DNA of 49,149 bases, taken from assembly GCF_002814095.1 (NCBI RefSeq), contig NZ_CP021919.1, forward strand, positions 1 through 49,149, written 5' to 3'. A model generated the notes under the pieces. It saw nothing but the letters and a program-made list of their open reading frames with translations, was not told the origin of the DNA and did no database searches. The translations under genes were made by a program, and so were the position numbers. Source of the stretch: Sagittula sp. P11 (GTDB taxonomy: Bacteria; Pseudomonadota; Alphaproteobacteria; Rhodobacterales; Rhodobacteraceae). Shown here piece after piece: positions 6,435-14,523 of this stretch; the first letter of the stretch is position 1, and each line of letters opens with the position of its first letter.

Positions 6435-8905
6435 TCAGAACTTCATGTCGATGGCGACCCATGCCTCGCGCCCGGGGGCGACGTAGGTGAAGGGTTCACC
6501 CGAACGGTAGGCGGTGTCGTAGTAGACCTCGTCGCCCGCGTTCTTCACGCCGAACCGCACGTCCATCCGGTCGTTGATGTCGTAGGAGCCGACAAGGTCG
6601 AACGACCAGTAGGACGGAAGCCGGTTGTCGTTGGGCGCCAGGGAGCCCAGCTTGACCTCGCCCTTCCAGTTCGACTGCACGCCCAGCATCAGCCTGTCGG
6701 TGACATCGTAGGTGGTCAGCAGGTTGAACTGCTGGTGCGCGATGGTGGCCAGTTCCTTGCCGACGACGCTGGAGTCCGCGGAGTCGAGGATTTCGCTCTC
6801 CATGAACACCGCGCCACCGTACAGGCCGAACCGGTCGACCTTGCCCGCAACGCCCAGCTCGATCCCGCGCAGGCGGTATTCAAGCGTGTCCTGCGTGACC
6901 GCGGACCCGCGCGGACCAACGTCCTCGCGCGCGTTCTGCTTGGTGGTCTGGAACAGCGCCGCCGTCAGAAGCAGATCGTCCATGAGCTCGTATTTCGCGC
7001 CAAGCTCGTAGGCGATGTTGCGTTCCGGCTTCAGCGTTTCGCCGCCGGTGTCGAGACCGCCGTAGAACCCGCCGCCCGCGGCGACCTCTGCCCCCATCGG
7101 GGTGGTGGACGTGGCCGCGCTGCCGTACAGCGTCAGCGCCTCGGTCGGCTTGTAGGTCAGGCCGAGGTTGCCGTTCCACATCACGTCGTTCCGGCTGAGC
7201 GTCGAGCCGGAACTGGTCCGCTCGATGTCATAGGAGTCCACACGCACGCCCGCATCCAGCGCCCACTGCGGCGAGAACTCGATCCGGTCGACGAAGTAGG
7301 CCGACAAGGTCTGAACCTCGGTGACGGTCTTGTCGTGGTTGCGCGACGGCATGTTGCCGTCCCAGCATGGTGAGGTGTCCGGGTCCTCGACGTCGACCGT
7401 GCATCCGCGTCCGCCCCCCGGGAAGTCTTCGGTGGAGCCGGGGTAGCGGTCGGCCATCACCTCCTCCTTCTGCACCATCACGCCGGCGACGAAGTTGTGC
7501 CCCACTCCGAACCATCCGGCCTCGCCCGTCACTTCGGTGGTGTTCGAGATCACGTCCGTCACCTGGTAACGCGACTTGTCGCTGATCCCGGTCGTCCAGT
7601 CGGACGGATCGTTCGACCCGTTTTCCGTCGTGCTCGACGGTGCGGTCAGGATGTAGTCGTTGATCGTCTCCGAGGCCCGCAGAGTGTTGGTCAGCGTCAA
7701 CCCGTTGCCCATGTCCCAGGTCACGCGCCCTGTCGCGACGTGGCGGGTGGCTTCCTGGTAATCGCGATCCGCGATGCCGTAGAAGGTGTCCCGGTCGACA
7801 CCGAACTCCGTCACCGGGCCGGTCTTGCCGTCCGGACGTCCGGTGGTGAAGGGCACACCCCAGTCCGGTGTCTGGTCGAAGCGGGTGAAGGAGTAGGACG
7901 CATCCACCGTCACGTCGTCGGTCAGCTTGTAGCGCAGCGCCACTGCCGCCCCCTGCCGGTCGTCACGCACGTCGTCGCGCCCGGCCACCCAGCCTTCCTG
8001 CAGCATGGTGTTGAACCGCAGTTGCAGACGGTCGTTGGTGGCAAGGTTGATGTCCGCCGTCGCCCGCACGGTGCCCGCGCTGGTCGCCTCGAACGAGTAG
8101 TGCTGGAAGTCCACGTCCTGCGGCTGCTTCGTGGTCAGGTTGATGGTGCCGCCCGTGGCGCCCCGCCCGCCGACCGACCCGGACGGGCCTTTCATGATCT
8201 CGACCTGCTCGGTGTCGAAGGTCTCACGGACCGAGGTGCCTGGATCGCGCACGCCGTCGACGTACACGTCGTTGTTCGCCTTGAAGCCGCGGATGTAGAT
8301 GTTGTCGCCAAAGGCATTGCCGCCCTCGCCGAAGCCGAGGCTCATCCCGGCGTGTTGCGCGCCAGTTGCCGGACGGAGGTGGTGTTGGTGGTTTCCAGCA
8401 CCTCTTTCGTGACGGCTGTCACGGTGCGCGGCATGTCCGCGATCTCGCCCCTGAGCTTGGAGTTCGCGCTGGTCACGGCGCGGAACGGCGCGTCTGGGTC
8501 GGCGTTCGGGTTGGTGCCTGCGGTGGCCTGACGTGCGGCCTCTGCTGCGGCCGCGGCTTCGGCGGCTGCCTGTGCAGCGGCAGCTTCTGCGGCCTCCTGC
8601 TCGGCACAGACCGGGGTGCCCGCCAGTTCCGGCGTGCAGACCTGCGGCGCGGGTGCGCGGCGCGGGGCCGAAGCGGTACGGCGCGGTGCGGGCGCCACAC
8701 GGGCCGGAGCCGGTGCCGGCTCTGCCGTCGTCTCCACCTCGAGCGTCGGCAGGACGATCGTGGCTCCGTCAGCGGCGGTGTCCTGGGCATAGGCGAAACC
8801 GGCCAGGCAGGCGGCGGTCAGGGAGGTCCCGACCATCAGGTTTCTTTGCCCCACGGAAGTTCGGGCGGCCGCAGCGGGCCGCTGTCTCAGACTGCGCATT
8901 TCCAA
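6435..8905 (-). pseudogene. TonB-dependent siderophore receptor, Fiu/PiuA-like, split by a single-base frameshift
   Basis: Two reading frames form one receptor of about 823 aa: an N-terminal part (8342-8905, 187 aa) and the rest (6435-8345, 636 aa). Part 1 has a signal peptide ending near FAYAQD, an unusual Ala/Pro/Arg-rich stretch, then the start of the plug, ending 'RQLARNTPG'. Part 2 continues with 'GFGEGGNAFGDNIYIRGF', 'DVYVDGVRDPG' and the barrel, ending in an aromatic residue (DMKF), as expected for BAM insertion. Receptors of this group run straight through this junction. One extra C in the CCC run at 8346-8348 would restore the frame. The ATGA overlap could in theory allow coupled translation, but a plug split there would not be a normal receptor. 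Catecholate specificity is inferred from the neighbouring piuC. A ribosome site (GAGGGA) precedes the ATG at 8905. Confidence 0.85.
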
Positions 8906-8995
8906 TGTCCCTCAGGTTCGTGATTTTTTGACGCTGCGAAGCTGTCTGGACACGGAAATCTGGATGGCGCAGCAAGTAGCTGTCTCTTATCCGAG

Positions 8996-9006
8996 TGATT
9001 TAATCA
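8996..9006. promoter_or_regulatory. Palindrome upstream of the receptor operon (candidate iron-response site)
   Basis: TGATT-T-AATCA is a perfect 11-bp palindrome in the 259-base non-coding stretch between the receptor start (8905) and the toxin gene (9165), about 90 bases before the receptor ATG. It lies in the only clearly AT-rich part of this stretch. The rest of the stretch shows no gene and no other clear structure. Assignment to an iron regulator is a guess from context. Confidence 0.3.
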
Positions 9007-9164
9007 GTTAAAGATGCGAAAGGATTGCCGGGATTTCTGTGTCGCAAATACCACGCGCGTCCCCTGCATCGTCCGGACGCTAACCGGTGCCAGCGAACGG
9101 GGCATCGTGCGTTCGAGGTGGACCGCAGGGAATGCGGACGTCCGCAAACCGTTGAAAACCCGCA

Positions 9165-9755
9165 CTAGCACCTCGTCAGGTCCGCCGCATAGGTCCCGCG
9201 AATCCAGCTCGGAGGGTTCGGGCGCACGGTCTCCAGCGCGCCGCGCCGGAAGGTCAGGACCAGCTTCGGCGGCTGCCCGGCCACCGAGTTGTCGTAGACC
9301 AGCCCGGTGTCGGCCATGCGCACGGCCTCGCGGATCAGCGGCGCCGACCGGTCGTAGCGGGCGCGGATCTTGTCCTCCGGCACGCAGTGACCGCCCTGTT
9401 CCACGCGGAAGGCCACGCGCGCGACGGAGAGGTCGGCGCTGTCGACGCCCACGTGCATCACCCAGACGTCATATCCCCGCGCCTGCGCATCCCGCAGGAG
9501 GTCGAGCTTGGAGGGATGGGAAAACACCGTCTCGGTCACGAGGTCACCACCCCGGGCGATGATCTCGGCCCGCCGGGTGTCGGCGATGCGGGCGGCTTCG
9601 TAGGAGGCCTCGGGGCCGGGATCGCGCAGTTCGTCGCGCTGGATCAGGTCGGCATTGACGAAGGGACCCGCGAAGGCCGGCGCCACGCGGGTCTGGTAGA
9701 GGGTCGACTTGCCCGCCCCGTTGGGGCCGGCCAGCAGGATCATCGTTGGGGTCAT
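9165..9755 (-). CDS. Zeta-toxin-like P-loop kinase (toxin of a toxin-antitoxin pair)
   Basis: 196 aa. A Walker A motif GPNGAGKST sits at residues 10-18. It is followed by 'FVNADLIQRD' (residues 32-41), the nucleotide/substrate-binding pattern of zeta toxins and the related COG4185 kinases, and by 'TETVFSHPSK', the substrate loop. Zeta toxins phosphorylate UDP-N-acetyl sugars and so block cell wall synthesis; the substrate of this COG4185-type branch is not established. Its ATG overlaps the stop of the upstream antitoxin gene by 4 bases, the usual antitoxin-first order. On a plasmid the pair probably acts as an addiction module. Confidence 0.8.
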   Translation of the reverse strand: MTPTMILLAGPNGAGKSTLYQTRVAPAFAGPFVNADLIQRDELRDPGPEASYEAARIADTRRAEIIARGGDLVTETVFSHPSKLDLLRDAQARGYDVWVMHVGVDSADLSVARVAFRVEQGGHCVPEDKIRARYDRSAPLIREAVRMADTGLVYDNSVAGQPPKLVLTFRRGALETVRPNPPSWIRGTYAADLTRC

Positions 9756-10111
9756 TCGCCGGGCGACGGTTCCGCCCGGACAATGGTGCCCGATGCATCA
9801 AGGCCCACGGCCCCGCCGGTGTTGCGCAGCGCGTCGAAGTGCGCCTCTTCCCCGGGGCCGGGCGCGTCCATCCGCGCAAGGAAGCGTTCGGTCCAGACGG
9901 CCTTTTCCTCGGCGGTGAGGGTCGAGGTCTCCGCCTCTCCGGCCAGGACCCGCGACAAACGCGCGTGATCGAAGGTTCCGGAGCGTTCGATGGCGCGGCC
10001 GATGCGGGCCCAATGGGTGATCTGGCCGGCCAGCGAGCGGCTTTGCAGTTCGGATTCGACGCGGGCGTCTTCCACCAGCGTTTCGTCTGCGAATTTCACG
10101 GATCTGGCCAT
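9752..10111 (-). CDS. ParD-like antitoxin of the zeta-type pair
   Basis: 119 aa from the ATG at 10111, which has an excellent AGGAGGTG ribosome site. The frame extends upstream to 10159 but that would cross the operator. The N-terminus, 'MARSVKFADETLVEDARVES', followed by 'RSLAGQITHWARIGRAIE', matches the ParD-like antitoxin family that binds DNA by a ribbon-helix-helix-like segment. The rest, with 'LTAEEKAVWTERFLARMDAP', would neutralise the kinase. It is coupled to the toxin by an ATGA overlap, which sets antitoxin in excess. Function is inferred from family and order. Confidence 0.78.
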   Translation of the reverse strand: MARSVKFADETLVEDARVESELQSRSLAGQITHWARIGRAIERSGTFDHARLSRVLAGEAETSTLTAEEKAVWTERFLARMDAPGPGEEAHFDALRNTGGAVGLDASGTIVRAEPSPGE

Positions 10112-10132
10112 GGGGCACCTCCTGCACCTAAA

Positions 10133-10159
10133 GGTGGCAATTTGCCACCCCGTTGTCAA
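10133..10159 (-). promoter_or_regulatory. Promoter and palindromic operator of the toxin-antitoxin operon
   Basis: GGTGGCAA (10133-10140), one base, then TTGCCACC (10142-10149) is a perfect 17-bp palindrome. On the minus strand a TTGACA -35 hexamer (10159-10154) lies directly upstream, so the palindrome falls in the -35/-10 spacer. It ends 21 bases before the antitoxin ATG. This is the expected place for autorepression by the antitoxin or the complex. Confidence 0.7.
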
Positions 10160-10168
10160 GACAGCCGC

Positions 10169-10912
10169 TCAGCGCCCGCCGCTGATGTCTACAATCGTTC
10201 CGGAGATATAGGAGGCGTCGTCGGACATAAGCCAGACCACTGTGCGCGCGACCTCCTCCGCCGTGCCGGTCCGGCCCAGCGGCACGGCAGTTCCGGCGGT
10301 CTTCAGCCGGTCGCCCCGGCCTGCGGCGGCGTGGATCTCCGTCTCGATCAGGCCGGGCGCCACGGCGTTCACGCGGAAGCCCTTCGGTCCGGCCTCCTGC
10401 GCGAGCCCGACGCAGAGCGTGTCGATGGCGCCCTTGCTGGCGGCGTAATGCAGCCATTCGCCCGCGCCGCCCAACCGGCCCGCGCGGCTCGACATCAGGA
10501 CGATGGCGCCGCCGTCGGGCATGGTGCGCAGGGCCGCCTGCGCTGTCAGGAAGGTGCCCGCGACGTTCACATCCAGCACCCGGCGCAGATCGTCGGCGGA
10601 GAGGTCGCCCAGACCGCAGGCCGGGCCGGTGATGCCGGCGTTGGCAAAGACGCCGCCGGGCGCGCCGAAGCGGTCGACGCAGGTGGCGAAGAGCGCGGCA
10701 ACCGCGCCCTCGGCCGCCGCATCGCCCTTGCAGGCGACGGCGTGACCGCCCTCCTCCGCTACACGGTCGCACAGCGCCCGAGCGGCAGCGTCGTTGGAGG
10801 CGTAGGAGAACACGACCGGATGGCCGCGTCCTGCGAGCAGGGCGACCGTGGCCGCCCCGATGCCCCGGCTGCCGCCCGTGACGACAACCGGGAAGGCTTC
10901 AGAACGCGACAT
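10169..10912 (-). CDS. SDR-family oxidoreductase
   Basis: 247 aa classical short-chain dehydrogenase: cofactor motif TGGSRGIG (residues 12-19), NAG in 'VFANAGITG', catalytic Ser in 'VLMSSRAGR' and YAASK. The C-terminus 'ISGTIVDISGGR' is typical. It is the last gene of the leftward GntR-led unit, and its start overlaps the BKACE gene end by 14 bases. With the BKACE and 3-hydroxyacid dehydrogenase it probably performs a reversible oxidation of a hydroxy acid or hydroxyacyl intermediate. An FabG-like 3-oxoacyl reductase is possible; the real substrate is not evident. Confidence 0.82.
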   Translation of the reverse strand: MSRSEAFPVVVTGGSRGIGAATVALLAGRGHPVVFSYASNDAAARALCDRVAEEGGHAVACKGDAAAEGAVAALFATCVDRFGAPGGVFANAGITGPACGLGDLSADDLRRVLDVNVAGTFLTAQAALRTMPDGGAIVLMSSRAGRLGGAGEWLHYAASKGAIDTLCVGLAQEAGPKGFRVNAVAPGLIETEIHAAAGRGDRLKTAGTAVPLGRTGTAEEVARTVVWLMSDDASYISGTIVDISGGR

Positions 10913-11834
10913 TGTCGGCGCCCTTGAGGTCCAGCATGCCGCGCGCCTCGTCCGGTGTCGCGACCTCCAGACCCAGCCCTTCCAGCAGGAGCCGCGCCTT
11001 GCGCACCTGGTCGGCGTTGCTTTCCGCCAGCTTGCCCTTCGAGATCCAGAGCGAATCCTCCAGCCCGACGCGGACGTTGCCGCCCTGTGCCGCAGCCTGC
11101 GCCGCGACGTTCATCTGGTTGCGGCCCGCGCCCAGCACCGACCACACGTAGTCGTCGCCGAACAGCCGGTCTGCGGTGCGCTTCATGTGCGCCACATCCT
11201 CGGGGTGCGCGCCGATGCCGCCCAGCAGGCCAAAGACCGTCTGGACGAGGAACGGCGCCTTCACCAGCCCACGGTCCACGAAATGCGCCAGGTTGTAGAG
11301 ATGCGAAGTGTCGTAGCACTCGAATTCGAAGCGCGTGCCATTGGCGTTGCCGACCTCGAGGATGTGCTGGATGTCCGCGAAGGTGTTCTTGAACACCAGG
11401 TCGCGGCTGTTCTCGAGGTGCTGGCGTTCCCACTCGTGCTTGAACTCGGTGAAGCGGTTCAGCATCGGGTAGAGGCCGAAGTTCATCGAACCCATGTTCA
11501 GGCTCGCCACCTCGGGCTTCAGCTCGGCCGCCGGGCGCATCCGTTCGGCCACGGTCATGTGGGGCGAGCCGCCGGTGGTCAGGTTCAGCACCGCGCCGGT
11601 CGCCTGCTTGAGCTGCGGCAGGAAGGCGCGGAAGGCGTCCGGGTCCTGCGTGGGCTTGCCGGTTTCCGGGTCGCGCGCGTGCAGGTGCAGAATCGTCGCG
11701 CCCGCCTCGGCGGCGGCGAGGCTGTCGGTGATGATCTCCTGCGGTGTCACCGGCAGATGCGGCGACATCGAGGGGGTATGGATCGCGCCGGTGACGGCGC
11801 AGCTGATGATGATCTTGTTGCTGGTTCTGGGCAT
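10899..11834 (-). CDS. Beta-keto acid cleavage enzyme (BKACE / 3-keto-5-aminohexanoate cleavage family, DUF849)
   Basis: 311 aa from the ATG at 11834 with a GGAGGAG ribosome site. 'SCAVTGAIHTPS' and the zinc-binding His-x-His in 'LHLHARDPETG' (His50, His52) are family marks, as are 'NLTTGG' and 'SVLGAGRNQ'. BKACE enzymes transfer a beta-keto acid's acyl part to CoA: beta-keto acid + acetyl-CoA gives acetoacetate + a new acyl-CoA. The gene follows a 3-hydroxyacid dehydrogenase (gap 23 bases), which would make the beta-keto acid. The same pairing is known for carnitine breakdown, but no thioesterase or betaine genes are here. The keto acid used is unknown. Confidence 0.88.
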   Translation of the reverse strand: MPRTSNKIIISCAVTGAIHTPSMSPHLPVTPQEIITDSLAAAEAGATILHLHARDPETGKPTQDPDAFRAFLPQLKQATGAVLNLTTGGSPHMTVAERMRPAAELKPEVASLNMGSMNFGLYPMLNRFTEFKHEWERQHLENSRDLVFKNTFADIQHILEVGNANGTRFEFECYDTSHLYNLAHFVDRGLVKAPFLVQTVFGLLGGIGAHPEDVAHMKRTADRLFGDDYVWSVLGAGRNQMNVAAQAAAQGGNVRVGLEDSLWISKGKLAESNADQVRKARLLLEGLGLEVATPDEARGMLDLKGADNVAF

Positions 11835-11857
11835 GCCCGTTCTCCTCCGGGGAAATC

Positions 11858-12802
11858 TCAGGCGCGGCTCTGGCCGCGCAGGAATTGCATAAGGGCCGTC
11901 AGGCGGCTGTCGCGCCGGGCTTGGGCCTTCGGGATATCTTCGAGCGGCACGGACGCGCGCCGGGCGGCGTCGATCTGGTCGAGCGCGGGACCGGACCAGT
12001 CGGCAGGCTCGCGCTGGCTGGGCGCCATGTTGGTATACATACCGGCATAGCGGGCGACGTAGTCGCGCACGCCGCCGGGCGCGTTCAGGTCGATGGTCTC
12101 GAATGGACCCACCACAGCCCACCGCGGCGCCAGCCCCTCGCGGATGCCGATGTCCACGTCCTCCGGCGCGGCGATGCCCTGATCAACAAGGCGAAACGCC
12201 TCCTGCAGGAGCGCGCCCTGAAGGCGGTTCATCAGGAAGCCGTCGACCTCGCGCTTCATGCGGATGGGCTTCTGCCCGACCCGCTCCATGAGCTGCGCGG
12301 TGCGTTCGACCACCTCCGGATCGGTCCAGGGCGCCGGGACAACCTCGACCGCAGGGATCAGGCTGGGCGGGTTGATCGGATGGGCCACGACGCAGCGGTG
12401 CCGCCCGGCCAGCCCCTCGGTGAAGGCGGAAGGCAGCAGCGCGGAGGTGGAGCTGGCAAGCACCGCATCCTCGGGCGCCAGCCGGTCGAGTTCGGCCCAC
12501 ACGGCCTGCTTGATCTCCAGCTTCTCCGGGACGTTTTCCTGCACGTGGGACACGCCCTTCAGCGCGTCGGCAAGGTCGGTCGCCACGCGGATGCGGGAAG
12601 CGACCGCATCCGGTGTCTCTCCCATCAGCAGGTCGGCTGCGGCCATCTCCTCGGCCATGGCGCGGATGCGGTCGGGGGCTGCCGCGGCCACCCCCTCCGT
12701 CGCATCGTACATCGCGACGGAGCAGCCGCCGCGGGCGAAGGTCACGGCCCAGGCGCAGCCGATCAGGCCGCTGCCGACGATCGCGATCGAAGGCTCCGCC
12801 AT
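11858..12802 (-). CDS. 3-hydroxyacyl-CoA / 3-hydroxyacid dehydrogenase, lambda-crystallin (L-gulonate 3-dehydrogenase) group
   Basis: 314 aa. NAD-binding GSGLIGCAWA is at residues 10-19, the catalytic His is in 'VVAHPINPP', and 'DGFLMNRLQGALLQEAFRLV' starts the helical C-terminal domain. 'GLAPRWAVVGPFETIDLNAPGG' is typical of the lambda-crystallin / L-gulonate and L-carnitine dehydrogenase branch, which acts on free 3-hydroxy acids rather than CoA esters. Its product would be the substrate of the next gene (BKACE). The start codon shares one base with the stop of the upstream SDR (TGATG), so the two are coupled. The precise substrate is not determinable. Confidence 0.85.
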   Translation of the reverse strand: MAEPSIAIVGSGLIGCAWAVTFARGGCSVAMYDATEGVAAAAPDRIRAMAEEMAAADLLMGETPDAVASRIRVATDLADALKGVSHVQENVPEKLEIKQAVWAELDRLAPEDAVLASSTSALLPSAFTEGLAGRHRCVVAHPINPPSLIPAVEVVPAPWTDPEVVERTAQLMERVGQKPIRMKREVDGFLMNRLQGALLQEAFRLVDQGIAAPEDVDIGIREGLAPRWAVVGPFETIDLNAPGGVRDYVARYAGMYTNMAPSQREPADWSGPALDQIDAARRASVPLEDIPKAQARRDSRLTALMQFLRGQSRA

Positions 12803-13581
12803 CACAGCGTCTCCACGTTGCCGCAGACGCTGAGCGCCTGCCCCGAGACGTTGCTGCCGCCCGGGCTGGCGAGGAAGAGACACATGGCCGCGATGTCCTC
12901 CGCCGTCACCATCCGGCGGAGCGAAACCTTGGCGAGGTACTGCTCGCGCATCTCCTCGAAGGACACGCCCACCTGGTCGGCGCGGGCCTGGATCACCTTG
13001 TCGATGCGCGGTCCCTTCACGATGCCGGGCAGGATCGCGTTGGCGCGCACGCCGTCGGGGCCCATCTCGGTGGCGAGGCTCTTGGCCAGGCCGATCACGC
13101 CCCACTTCGACGCGGCATAAGGTGTGCGGAAGGCGTAGGGCAGGCGCCCGGCGACAGAGGCCATGGCGATGAACAGGCCCTTGTTGGCCTTCAGCTCGGC
13201 CTCGCCGAAGCGGGCGGCCAGGTAGGCGCCGCGCAGGTTGATCTCGAGGCATTCGTCCCAGTCGGCCTGGCTGATCTCTCCCACGCGGGAGGTCGGCCCG
13301 GCGACACCGGCATTGGCGATGACCACGTCTAGGCCGCCCATCTGCTCGCGCGCCTCCTCGAACAGCGCCTTGGTCTGCGCCTCGTCGGCGGCGTTGGCCA
13401 CGCTGCCGGTGATCGCGCCGCCGGTCGCGGCACTGACCGTCGCCTCGTCGATGTCCGAGATATGGACGCGGGCGCCGGTTTCGACAAAGCCGCGGGCGAT
13501 GGCCTGGCCGATGCCCCCTGCCCCGGCGGTGATCAGGACGCGCAGGCCCTTCGCAGGCGTCAATGATCCGAGAATGCTCAT
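12802..13581 (-). CDS. SDR-family oxidoreductase
   Basis: 259 aa. Cofactor motif TAGAGGIG is at residues 18-25, with 'VIANAGVAG', 'IAMASVAGR' (catalytic Ser) and YAASK. 'NAILPGIVKGPRID' and the end 'VSGQALSVCGNVETL' resemble 3-hydroxy-acid / sugar dehydrogenase SDRs in BKACE clusters. A GGGAGGA ribosome site precedes the ATG. It is the first catabolic gene after the GntR gene (51-base gap) in the leftward unit and probably oxidises the imported hydroxy acid or an intermediate. Confidence 0.82.
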   Translation of the reverse strand: MSILGSLTPAKGLRVLITAGAGGIGQAIARGFVETGARVHISDIDEATVSAATGGAITGSVANAADEAQTKALFEEAREQMGGLDVVIANAGVAGPTSRVGEISQADWDECLEINLRGAYLAARFGEAELKANKGLFIAMASVAGRLPYAFRTPYAASKWGVIGLAKSLATEMGPDGVRANAILPGIVKGPRIDKVIQARADQVGVSFEEMREQYLAKVSLRRMVTAEDIAAMCLFLASPGGSNVSGQALSVCGNVETL

Positions 13582-13632
13582 GATGTTGGTGTCCTCCCTG
13601 TGGTGATGTTCGGCGCGATGGCCGGGACGGCG

Positions 13633-14352
13633 TCAGCCGCCCTGATGGCCCGGCGCCGGGCGGGCCTCTTCCTCAAGCCGGGCGCGTATGTCGATGGCCG
13701 CGGTGCGGATGTCCTCGACGATGGCGGTCCTGAGCCCCTCCGGATCGCGCGCTTCGAGCGCGGTCAGCGCGGCGTCGTGAAACGTCATCGAGGTCGCCAT
13801 GTGATGGTGATCCGGCACGCTGACCCGGATCGAGGGGCCGACCGCCAGCCACAGCCGCTTGATGATGTCCATCAGAAGCGGCCAGTGCGCGGCGCGGTAG
13901 ATCCCGCCGTGAAAGGCGGCGTTGGCGGCAAGGTAGCGGTCGGTCTCCTGCCCTTCCGCGGCGCGCGACAGCTCCTTGTGGAGGGCGCGCACCCGGGCGA
14001 TGTCGCCCGCGGTGACCTGCCGCGCGGCGCGTTCGGCGGCCATGCCTTCGTTGGCGATGCGGATGGCGGTGACCTCGTCGAAATTCTCCGGCGTGAGCGT
14101 GCGGACCTGCAATGTCCGGCTGCTTGTCAGTTCCAGCGCACCTTCGGCGGTGAGCCGTGTGAGCGCCTCGCGCACCGGCATCGCGCTGACCCCAAGCTGC
14201 TGCGCCATCCGCCGCGAAGAGATGACCTCACCCGGCAGGTAGGCGCCTGTCACAAGCCCGTTGAAGAGCCTGTTGTAGATCTGTTGCTGAAGACTGTCGC
14301 GCTGGAGGGGCGTTGAAATGGAGTCGAGGCCGGTGACGGAATCGCCTTGCAT
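13633..14352 (-). CDS. GntR-family regulator (FadR/FCD subfamily)
   Basis: 239 aa. A winged helix at about residues 18-85 ('LQQQIYNRLFNGLVTGAYLPGEVI', 'LGVSAMPVREALTRLTAEGAL') is followed by an all-helical FCD ligand domain with His residues for metal or ligand binding ('ANAAFHGGIYRAAH', 'HHHMATSMTFHDAAL'). It lies at the head of the leftward catabolic unit and is divergent from the TRAP transporter gene. It most likely represses both wings and responds to the transported carboxylate or its CoA ester (usual for FCD regulators). Confidence 0.87.
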   Translation of the reverse strand: MQGDSVTGLDSISTPLQRDSLQQQIYNRLFNGLVTGAYLPGEVISSRRMAQQLGVSAMPVREALTRLTAEGALELTSSRTLQVRTLTPENFDEVTAIRIANEGMAAERAARQVTAGDIARVRALHKELSRAAEGQETDRYLAANAAFHGGIYRAAHWPLLMDIIKRLWLAVGPSIRVSVPDHHHMATSMTFHDAALTALEARDPEGLRTAIVEDIRTAAIDIRARLEEEARPAPGHQGG

Positions 14353-14390
14353 CGTGGCGCCCTTTGGTTATCGTTGATCTGTGATCGCAG

Positions 14391-14412
14391 TTTGCCGAGC
14401 GCCTCGGACAAA
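14391..14412. promoter_or_regulatory. Candidate GntR operator in the GntR-TRAP divergent region
   Basis: CCGAG (14395-14399), spacer CGC, CTCGG (14403-14407), flanked by TTTG and CAAA (one base out of register), forms an imperfect 22-bp palindrome in the 171-base gap. A second possible site is TGATC-TG-TGATC at 14375-14386. Either could bind the GntR protein. Confidence 0.35.
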
Positions 14413-14523
14413 GTCAAGCGGGGCAAGGAAAACCTGCGATGCCAGCGCCCTTTTCGGAGGGCGAATCAGATCTGTCCGACCCGGGGAGGAGACACCGGGC
14501 GGACCCATTTGGGAGGACACGAC

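Noticed and set aside
8342-8345. Receptor split as two genuine, translationally coupled genes
   Set aside because: The break falls within the plug fold and a one-base change gives a full normal receptor, so a frameshift is much more likely than two proteins.
9007-9164. Plus-strand open frame from 9014 as a small gene
   Set aside because: It has Arg/Pro/Ser-rich shadow composition, no ribosome site, and runs antisense into the toxin gene.
10899-12802. Carnitine degradation (dehydrogenase plus BKACE)
   Set aside because: The gene pair fits, but the expected thioesterase, betaine demethylation or carnitine transport genes are absent and a TRAP system with HMG-CoA reductase is present instead.
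11858-13252. Minus-strand frame of 464 codons continuing upstream of the 3-hydroxyacid dehydrogenase
   Set aside because: The extra part reads the upstream SDR gene out of frame; the NAD-binding motif follows closely after the ATG at 12802.
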